NCBI RefSeq assembly: GCF_042453785.1
Contig: NC_091676.1
Span: forward strand, 69,501-133,500
DNA length: 64,000 nt
Origin: Malus domestica
Lineage: Eukaryota > Streptophyta > Magnoliopsida > Rosales > Rosaceae
Direction of reading: 5' to 3'
Position 1 is the first letter of the stretch, and every line of letters begins with the position of its first letter. The translations under genes and the position numbers were made by a program. Under the pieces are notes generated by a model. That model searched no databases. It had not been told where the DNA came from and saw nothing but the letters and a program-made list of their open reading frames with translations. Below are positions 56,632 through 64,000 of this stretch, piece by piece.

Positions 56632-58840
56632 TGTTACAACCACCCCCAAAATAATTGGAAAATTTGTTATTTCCACCCCTCTGCCACGTGTCGATCATCA
56701 ACCTCTCTTCTTTTTCTCTCTTTTTGACCCCCTCTGTGACCTGCTTCTTCTTCGTCTCTCCCTCTCGTAGCTCTCTCACTCTCCTGTGTATCTCTCTCCC
56801 TCAAAACTCTCGTCTCTCTCTCTTCCCCTGGACTCTCGAAGACCATATCACCCTCAGGAAAGGCTCGCCATAAGCCCATGACTGTCTCTCTCTGCGAGAT
56901 CGACGGCACGGAGCAAAACTCCGGCGAGCATTTTCTTTCTTTTTGTTGAGGTAAATCACAAATCTCTCATTCTCGTTGTTACCTTGATGTTTGGTTGTGA
57001 TTTAGAAGCTTGAACCTTCCTCTTTTACGTAGATTTTGCTTTAGAAATCAGTGTGGGTGAACACACCCATTTTTCCGGCGAACCGTGGACTTTGGGAGCT
57101 TTTTCCGGTCACCTCCGACCGAGTTATGGTTTTTGGAAGGTATAAACCTCTTCCTCTCTCCTTGTTCTTCATGGTTGTACTTAGATCGGAGCTTAAAGCT
57201 CATATTTTCAGGTGACCGGAGCTGTAGCAGCTCCGGCCTTCTTCTTCCTCGGCACCAGGCCGTCTGGCCTCTCCCATTTCCTCCTCGGGCCTTAGGCCCG
57301 TGTGGTCTTTAGCCCAAAACCCTAGTCCCCTTTATTTTTTTTAGTTAGTTTTGTTATTTGGTTTCTTTTTAAAACCTTAGGGCCTTGGGCCGGTTAGATA
57401 TTAAAGGGCTTAAGCCCTGTCTTTTTTTTTATAAGGCCTTAAGGCCTTTATATTTTGGTGGTGTATGTGAACCGTGTGTGTGTGAGTGCATTTAGGCGTG
57501 TGTGTGTGTGTGTTGTTAAGTATATGTTTGGGCTTAATGCCCAAACCCCTTTCCTAACCCTAAACCATTTTAACCCAAAACCCTAGGTTCCTAAAATCCT
57601 TTAAAAACCCTAAACCCATCCAATCCCTAATTCCCTATTTTATTTAATTCAAACCCAATATTTTAGAAAATCATTTTATTTATTAATTATATTTTTGTGC
57701 TTAGGTAAAGTTGCTATTAAGGAAATTCGTAATCCTGATTCGCACGATTCTTCTGCTAAGGAATATTTGTGAGTGGATCCCTTCTAAAATTACATGATTT
57801 TATAGTTTAATTGCATAAATGACTAGCATGCCTACGAAATTTGCGAATTGATTTATATCAATCCTGTTTACTGGATTTATTGATTTCGTCTCGTGTTTTG
57901 GTGAGGAAATAAATTGTTAGCCTAGTTTGAGCTATATTTTAATATATCGTATTTTCTATAAAAACCATGAACTGGTAGACTATCAGATAGATGACGATAG
58001 GATGCTAGAACATGTTTTTGAACCCCTCTTTATAGTGTAGACGATGATCGGTAACCTATGCTATGAAGTGGTTATTTATGAGAGGCGTAAATATTTGTGC
58101 GTACCTAGTAGACACTATGCCGCCTGGGGCGAGGATCTGGTGTTGGCATGTAGGCCGGGAGAAATAATCCCTAGCGAAAGGCTGAGGGACACAGAGACAG
58201 GCATTGGGCCGGGAGGGAGTTATCTCTGGCTACGGGCACAGAGACTTAGGTGCAGGCATTGGGCCGGGAGTTATGTTTATTCGGTGATCTTACTAGCAGC
58301 ACACCGCGTTTACGAGACGATCTGTGAGACGATTCATGCTTTGGTTTTACGCGATGATATTCCGCGATATGGCTTTTGAGATATTTTTGGCATGCTAGGA
58401 TTTTGATTTAAATCCATCACTTACTATGCTAGTAGTTTTCACTATTAAACTTTGGGGGTTAGTATGTTGATAATTGTTTTATTATTATATATATATATAA
58501 ACTTGGTCCACTCACCTTTGTTTTGCGCCCCCATTCAGGACTTAGAATCAAGGCACCTAATCCCGGCGTGAAGACACTTCTGCAGCAGCATCTTCGGATC
58601 CTCTCGATGTAGGACCCATTTATTCATTAAATTTTATCTAAATTCCTTTTAGTGATTAGGTTTAGTTGTATGCTCCGAGCACGTTCCTAAAACTTTTAAC
58701 TCATTGTATTTCAAATTTCTAACCCTTATTTATTTCTTATTCTTAGCTTTTGTATCAATTAATGGCTTTCGTCACCCCCGGGTGTCGGCCAGCACGTGTC
58801 GGTCTTGGTATTCGGGGAATATCAGGGTCGGGGCGTGTCA
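56632..58840 (+). mobile_element. Solo Gypsy LTR nested in copy B, 2.2 kb
   Basis: It runs from TGTTACAACCACCCCC to GGTCGGGGCGTGTCA and is flanked by a perfect CGCCG duplication (56627-56631, 58841-58845). Removing it rejoins the tandem TATA units of copy B. Its box TTTGTTTTGCGCCCCCATTCAGG (about 58517, in part) is shared with the solo LTR at 27446. Open frames such as 57085-57312 and 58044-58379 belong to the LTR. Confidence 0.93.
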
Positions 58841-59273
58841 CGCCGCCTACTGAGCAACTGCCTCGTCGCGAGCATCACTCCTAACCCATTATTCATGTAC
58901 CGAGGAGCAATCCTTTATTTTATAAAAGGGACTCTCGCACTTTCATTAAAGGGCATTGCCGCCAGCTGAGCAACCGTCTCGCCGCGAGCATCACTTTTAG
59001 CCCATCACTTATGTATTGAGGAGTGAGCCCTTATTCTATAAAAGGGACTCCATCACCTTCAACGCCACAAGCCGAGCCAACCAAGACAACATAAGCCACA
59101 AGATGAGCAGCCTCGCAGCATGTGCTACTTCTAGTTGGGCATCATTTCAGATTGAGCACCGCCTCATATCGAACATCAGTTCAAGACAACATCTAGTTAC
59201 TTCGGCCCACACATGGACCGAATTTCAAATCTCCAGCCAAAAGACTCTCTTGACTGAAGACTTGGGGGACTAC

Positions 59274-59644
59274 TGTTTATACCATATTTAGGGCCTCGTA
59301 TTTAGATCTCGTACAAATACTCGGGGGACTTAAATGTAATTATGTGATAAAGGAAATGGCAAATATGTAATAAGTGAGGAGTCCTTATTCTATAAAAGGA
59401 CCTCTCACTCTCACAATTGAGGGAGGCCAACTCTTAGGCCTGAAACCCTCTCACATCCCCTCTCACATCCCCTCTCATATTACAGAGGCTCTCTCTCTCA
59501 CTTTTAAGAGAAATACAATACAACCAGTGTGGGCGTAGCCCAAACCTTGGGGTGAACCACGATACATCTTGTGTTATTTACATTTCATGTAAATTCACGG
59601 TCGGATTTAAGTTGTTCCAAAATCTCCGGTTTTGTGTATCACCA
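59274..59644 (+). repeat. 3' LTR of copy B
   Basis: Matches 53331-53689 with scattered differences and one 12-base tandem duplication (CCCCTCTCACAT). It ends GTGTATCACCA before the TGTTG duplication. Confidence 0.92.
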
Positions 59645-59649
59645 TGTTG

Positions 59650-60485
59650 TAATTATTGGCTCATGTGATTGGATTGAATTACATGAAAAAAACTCTTTAA
59701 GTATTGTCATTTGCCTCGAGAAGTGAGAAGCGATGTTCGAAGAGTCCGCACAAATTAATTACAATTGGAATGGAAAGACAGGAGGAGAAATGATAAGGCC
59801 TTTTGTATGGCACAAGAAAAGGTTGTGCGAGGGACCTGTGGATGGCAACGATAACGAGCGTTGCGCTACGAAATACAAGGGAAGGGGAGGGGTTAATTCC
59901 CTAATTTTTATTTTATTTTTTAATATAGGGGTTAATTTGTAAAGTACAAAAAAAAAGTTGGTTGATTTGGTTGCGCAATTTGAATCTAGTGCGCTCCAAC
60001 GTTCAAACTGGAGAAGGATCCTCGTGATCATCAAACGGTCGCATTACATGTGAGGAAGCGAGATACAAGTTCCATTTACTCCCCGGGAGCCGACCTCACC
60101 TCTTTTGTTTTGTTTTGGTTACTATAAATAAGAGACGCAGACACTTGAGAGTTTCAGACATATTATGCCTCCTCCTCCAAACCAAATTATTACATGCGTA
60201 TTCTCTCTCTCTCTCTCTCTCGCTCACTTTTTGTAATTCCATTTTTTTCATCATTCATCCTAGCTAGCTATTAAGTATTAATTAATTACATACATGCTGT
60301 CTAAGTGTCTACGGCAAGCAGGGCAAAGTCCCCTCCTCAAGCTCCTCCACCCTCCTCTCCGCTGCTACTGCTTGCTTTCCTGCTTTCCAGCTTTCACTTA
60401 TTCTCTCACTTTTTCCTTTTAAATACATATATCATTGTTCACATTTTTTATGCTCCGACTTAGACATCCTCCTCCTCCCCCCAAA
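59650..60485 (+). promoter_or_regulatory. Promoter and leader of the LRR gene
   Basis: A TATA box, CTATAAATAAGAG, lies at 60122-60134, with a likely transcript start about 30 bases on. The leader then has a (CT)n run (about 60202-60222), common in plant 5' UTRs. The upstream 480 bases, next to the LTR of copy B, show no gene. Confidence 0.5.
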
Positions 60486-62339
60486 ATGAGAATGCCGGTC
60501 CTCCTCTTCCTCCTCCTCACATGGAGATGGCGATGGAGATGGGTTCGTACTTCCAATTCCAACCTATCGTTGCTCATGTTTTTGTCAATCCTGCTGTGTT
60601 CTACATCCTCAGTGTCGTCGTCATCTCCGGCTGTTTGCTCAGAAGCAGATAGAGCCTCCCTTCTCAGCTTCAAATTCAAAATTTTCAAGGACACAACGCA
60701 AATGCTGTCTTCGTGGACGGGCAGAGACTGCTGCGCCGGAGGCTGGGAAGGTGTTGAGTGCAACCCAGGTGGTAGGGTTACTGTCTTGCAGTTGCAGCGC
60801 CCAGCTTCCGGACCTGATTACATGAAGGGCACTCTCTCCCCTTCTCTTGCCAACTTGAATTTCTTGGAGGTACTCGTTATCAGTGGGCTGAAACTAATTA
60901 CAGGTCCAATTCCTCAGAGCTTCTCCAATCTCATCCACCTCACCCAACTCTCCCTCGAAGACAACTCCCTCGTTGGCCCCATTCCTTCCGGTCTAGGCCT
61001 TTTGTCCTCCCTCCAGAGCCTCTCCCTCAGCGGCAACCGTTTCAGCGGCCACATTCCCCCAAGCCTAGGCCATCTTCTCCATCTTCTCCAACTAGGTTTA
61101 GCAAGAAACTCCCTCACAGGTCCTATCCCACCCACCTTTCTAAATTTCCATGCTCTGCAGTACCTTGATTTCAGCTTCAATGCCTTGTCCGGCCCCATTC
61201 CAGATTTCGTAGGTCGCCAGCTGCAAAACCTTACTTACATTGATCTCTCCAATAACCAGTTATCCGGTCAGATGCCCATTTCCCTCTTCAGCTTGTCCAA
61301 GCTTTTGGACCTGTCCTTGAACCACAACCAACTGACTGGCATCATCCCTGTTCAGGTTGCCGGACTCAAATCTCTCACCACTCTTTCGTTGAGCGCCAAT
61401 CGACTTACAGGACGTATTCCGGTATCCATTTCAAGATTAAACAACCTTTGGTACCTCAATTTATCCAGGAACGGGTTTTCAGATGCTCTGCCTCAGACCC
61501 TTGCCAGGGGCATTCCTTCTCTCTTGTCCATAGACTTGTCTTACAACAATCTCAGTTTAGAGAGCGTTCCATATTGGATCAGAAGCAGACAACTCAGACA
61601 TGTTCATCTTGCTGGCTGTCAATTGAGAGGATCCCTCCCAACATTTACAATGCCTGATTCCTTGACCTCTATTGACCTCTCTCACAATCATTTTACCGGT
61701 GGAATCTCAGAGCTCCTCACCAACGTGACAAGCTTGCAGAGCCTCAATCTCTCCAACAACCAATTGAAGTCGAATCTTTCAGAAATCAAATTGCCCGACG
61801 CAATTTCTTCTGTTGATGTGCACTCAAATCAGCTCGTGGGATCTCTCTCGAGAATCTTAAACGATAGGACAAGCAGTTTTTTGGAGTTTTTGGATGTCTC
61901 CCATAACCAAATTTCAGGTGAAATTCCAGAGTTTAAGGCAGGCTTGAGGCTCAAAGTGCTCCACATGGGAGGCAACAAGATTTCCGGTCACATCCCCAAT
62001 TCAGTTTCAAACCTGACTCAACTTGAAAGGTTTGATGTATCAAGGAACCAGATGACAGGCACCATCCCTACAAGTTTGGGGTTGCTGGTGAAACTGAAAT
62101 GGCTCGATGTGTCCATCAATGGGCTCACAGGAAGGATTCCAAATAGCCTATTGGGGATTGAAGGGCTCAGACACGCAAGCTTCAGGGCAAACAGGTTATG
62201 CGGAGAGATCCCACAAGGGAGACCATTCAACATTTTCCCTGCAGCTGCTTACGTGCACAATCTGTGCTTATGTGGCAAGCCAATGCCACCTTGCAGGGGC
62301 AGGGGAAAGAAACAAGAAGCAAATATGATGAACCAGTAA
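60486..62339 (+). CDS. Secreted leucine-rich-repeat protein (receptor-like, no kinase), single exon
   Basis: An intronless gene for a 617-residue LRR protein. Candidate starts are 60450, 60486 (used here) and 60576; the last gives the cleanest signal peptide (MFLSILLCSTSSVSS). After it comes the LRR N-cap (CSEADRASLLSFK, SSWTGRDCCAGGWEGVEC), then about twenty LRRs of the plant LxxLxLxxNxLxGxIP type (for example LSLEDNSLVGPIP and LNLSNNQL). The C-cap is FRANRLCGEIPQGRP with LCLCGKPMPPC. There is no transmembrane helix and no kinase domain, so it is probably apoplastic or wall-bound. It closely resembles Arabidopsis At5g23400 (from memory), whose role is not established. The neighbour downstream is an HMG-box gene, as in Arabidopsis. 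Confidence 0.95.
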   Translation: MRMPVLLFLLLTWRWRWRWVRTSNSNLSLLMFLSILLCSTSSVSSSSPAVCSEADRASLLSFKFKIFKDTTQMLSSWTGRDCCAGGWEGVECNPGGRVTVLQLQRPASGPDYMKGTLSPSLANLNFLEVLVISGLKLITGPIPQSFSNLIHLTQLSLEDNSLVGPIPSGLGLLSSLQSLSLSGNRFSGHIPPSLGHLLHLLQLGLARNSLTGPIPPTFLNFHALQYLDFSFNALSGPIPDFVGRQLQNLTYIDLSNNQLSGQMPISLFSLSKLLDLSLNHNQLTGIIPVQVAGLKSLTTLSLSANRLTGRIPVSISRLNNLWYLNLSRNGFSDALPQTLARGIPSLLSIDLSYNNLSLESVPYWIRSRQLRHVHLAGCQLRGSLPTFTMPDSLTSIDLSHNHFTGGISELLTNVTSLQSLNLSNNQLKSNLSEIKLPDAISSVDVHSNQLVGSLSRILNDRTSSFLEFLDVSHNQISGEIPEFKAGLRLKVLHMGGNKISGHIPNSVSNLTQLERFDVSRNQMTGTIPTSLGLLVKLKWLDVSINGLTGRIPNSLLGIEGLRHASFRANRLCGEIPQGRPFNIFPAAAYVHNLCLCGKPMPPCRGRGKKQEANMMNQ

Positions 62340-63051
62340 GAGGCTGACACAGACTTGAGAAAATATGAGCATTTTCATTGATATTACATGTAATATACAA
62401 AACAGCACGTAGGACAATCTCCTGCAAAAGCCAAGATCCAAGATCCATAAAAGATAGTCACTTAGTATCTATTTATCATATTCACTTTTAACTTAAGAAG
62501 CCTCATCTGTTTACATACCTAGAATAGAAAATGTACGTTCTTTCCTTTGTTAAGCTTATGCTTAAACATCCAAATTAAAGAGCATTGTGCATTAATCATT
62601 TGCTTCAGAAAGTGCCTCTCAACAAAAACAAGAATCGAGACCACCAACTAATACATAAACTCAGATAGATTGCAGAATAAGAAGTGGAATGAATCGAATG
62701 ATATTTTCAATGCACTTTGTAATTTGAAATGATACCGCAAGTAAGCACTAGGCAATTCATGTTTCAACGTACACCAACCAATTATAACACAAACACAAAT
62801 GGAATTGAAATGCTCAACCACTAGATTTGCATTCACAAGTCCACCAAGAAAAAAGGATGCTCATGAATCAATCAAGAACGATATATATTATAACTAGTTT
62901 CAGGAAAGCTGTAGATAGCTCAGATACAACCAGCCTCAGAATTTACAAGAATCCATAAACATGCATCAGACTCATTCCCTCCAAACAGAGAGGAACATAC
63001 AACTTTCTATGAAAAGGTTTGTCAAACTAGACTAATACTAGTACGCTAGTA
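62340..63051. other. Convergent 3' region, no gene
   Basis: Contains the 3' UTRs of the LRR gene and of the HMG-box gene, which end toward each other. AT-rich, with no open frame of note. Confidence 0.65.
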
Positions 63052-64000
63052 CTACTCCTCATCACCATCAGATATTTCTTCCTCCCCTTCCTTCTCTGAA
63101 GCTTCTTTCTCCAAAACCCCATCAGCTGTTCCACCCTGAATTTCCACAAAGAAAAACCAATATTTAGAGAGAGCTAAAATAACAACAATAATAATAACAC
63201 ATTCAACAACTACAATGAACAAGTCTTACATCGCCATCTCCTGCAATGTCACTCTCCAGTGCTCTTTTGTACTCTTGTTTAAGCTCAGCAGCTTTATCCA
63301 CATAGGGCTTCTTCTCCTGAACACATTTTACATCAGACACAAGAGGAAAATAGGATCAGACAAAGTCTAATTACCATTTCCTGTCCACAGGATTAGATTG
63401 AAGGTCACGACCAAAACCAAAAAGAAGAAAAGACAAATGAATGCAAATACAAACCTCATCAGCATATTATACAATAATGGAGTGCTGAAGTTGATGACAC
63501 TATATACCATCTTAACACCTTTGGAATCAGGATTAGCTTCCTTGTAGGATTTTCTGAAATCATCCCTGCAAAAAAACAAAAAAAATCCCCAATTGACCTC
63601 AAACAGCGTCTCACGCAAAACGGACATCATTCAAATCCGCAGCAGATACTGCAGTTGTACATCATTGATAACATGTAAGAGAAACAGAAACAACAGGTGA
63701 GAGGAGAGTTACAGGAAGAGGAAGAAGGCAGTGAGAGGGCGCTTGGGTGCATTTGGATCTTTGTCCTTCTTGGCTCTCTTTGACATCTTTGGTTGTGATG
63801 TGGCGGTAGTGAACTTCTTTCTGCAAATAAAAAAAAAGTTGAAAGAAAGATGTGATACATAATAAATCTCACAACAAAGTGACAAGTGAAACGGAAGAGG
63901 AGAATGAGAAGTAATTACCTCTGAGTCTCAGTGGGAGGCTTCTTTTTCACTTCAGGGGGCCTTTCCACAACTTGAGCCTCTGGAAACTCATCCCATTTCC
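63052..64000 (-). CDS. HMG-box protein (HMGB type), 3' part, middle box exon not found
   Basis: HMGB proteins bend DNA in chromatin. Minus-strand exons are 63919-64000 and beyond the edge (ending RPPEVKKKPPTETQR), 63713-63820 (KKFTTATSQPKMSKRAKKDKDPNAPKRPLTAFFLFL), 63508-63565 (DDFRKSYKEANPDSKGVKM), 63230-63316 (EKKPYVDKAAELKQEYKR and so on) and 63052-63135 (acidic tail ending ISDGDEE). In plant HMGBs a segment like VAKEGGEKWKSMTDE lies between GVKM and EKKPY. I could not find it in the 191 bases between those two exons. Joining them directly keeps the frame but removes helix II of the box. The N-terminus is outside the window. Similar to the At5g23405/At5g23420 group, from memory. Confidence 0.85.

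Larger units (their letters stand above)
53331..59644 (+). mobile_element. Non-autonomous LTR element, copy B (gene-capturing, LARD-like)
   Basis: Bounded by LTRs at 53331-53689 and 59274-59644 and by a perfect 5-base duplication TGTTG (53326-53330, 59645-59649). The primer site TTTGACGCCGTCTGTGG follows the 5' LTR, and the polypurine tract CTTGGGGGACTAC precedes the 3' LTR. Without the nested solo LTR and its duplicated target it is about 4.1 kb, the same as copy A. It shares copy A's leader, A-rich region and tandem arrays but carries other host-gene pieces. No gag or pol is seen. The two LTRs differ at a few percent of sites by eye. Confidence 0.93.

Noticed and set aside
58044-58379. 111-codon open frame
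   Set aside because: Inside the nested solo LTR, with tandem GGCATTGGGCCGGGAG repeats; no recognisable protein.
1-64000. CRISPR arrays, bacterial operons, tRNA or rRNA genes
   Set aside because: None was recognised; the tandem arrays present have units adjacent to one another and no unique spacers.

Overview
This window is nuclear DNA from a flowering plant, most likely a woody eudicot of the rose family and perhaps the apple/pear group. The evidence is multi-exon genes with GT-AG introns, proteins with close plant relatives, long AT-rich spacers and dense LTR-retrotransposon fossils. The family-level placement is inference from the look of the repeats; the plant assignment is secure. Exon limits were placed by hand from reading frame, GT/AG sites and family knowledge. 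Every multi-exon model for an intact gene closes in frame.

Layout. 1-9139 is a pile of nested LTR elements: a Copia element running off the left edge, a Gypsy-type LTR fragment, a 4.05 kb non-autonomous LTR element (copy A, minus strand) and a degenerate Copia-like LTR. 10929-22545 is a cluster of three minus-strand housekeeping genes: cytosolic pyruvate kinase, plastid lipoyl synthase and a plastid-targeted membrane protein of unknown role. Pyruvate kinase makes the pyruvate that plastid pyruvate dehydrogenase uses after import or remaking, and lipoyl synthase makes that enzyme's cofactor. 22546-33707 is repeat-rich: a probable Tat-like solo LTR, a foldback MITE, a hAT element, a 2.6 kb solo Gypsy LTR, a broken DUF639 gene and a Mutator-like element with a purine minisatellite core. 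34022-41737 is the catalytic subunit of protein phosphatase 4; its third intron holds a gag-only Copia element and a Tourist MITE. 43116-49329 is an 11-exon S9-family prolyl oligopeptidase. 50409-51723 is a pseudogene of a plant DUF6817-type protein. 53331-59644 is copy B of the same non-autonomous LTR family as copy A, on the plus strand, with a 2.2 kb Gypsy solo LTR inserted in it. 60486-62339 is an intact single-exon secreted LRR protein, and 63052-64000 is the 3' part of an HMG-box gene.

The most unusual content is the copy A / copy B family. The two copies share LTRs, primer-binding site and internal tandem arrays, but each carries different pieces of host genes: BRCT protein, beta-1,3-glucanase and cyclophilin in A; alpha/beta hydrolase and beta-1,3-glucanase in B. 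They also hold reiterated TATA-containing units that resemble their own LTR promoter and short tandem repeats built on dyads. Other points of note are an HMG box that appears to have lost its middle exon, and a chain of nested insertions with readable target-site duplications.
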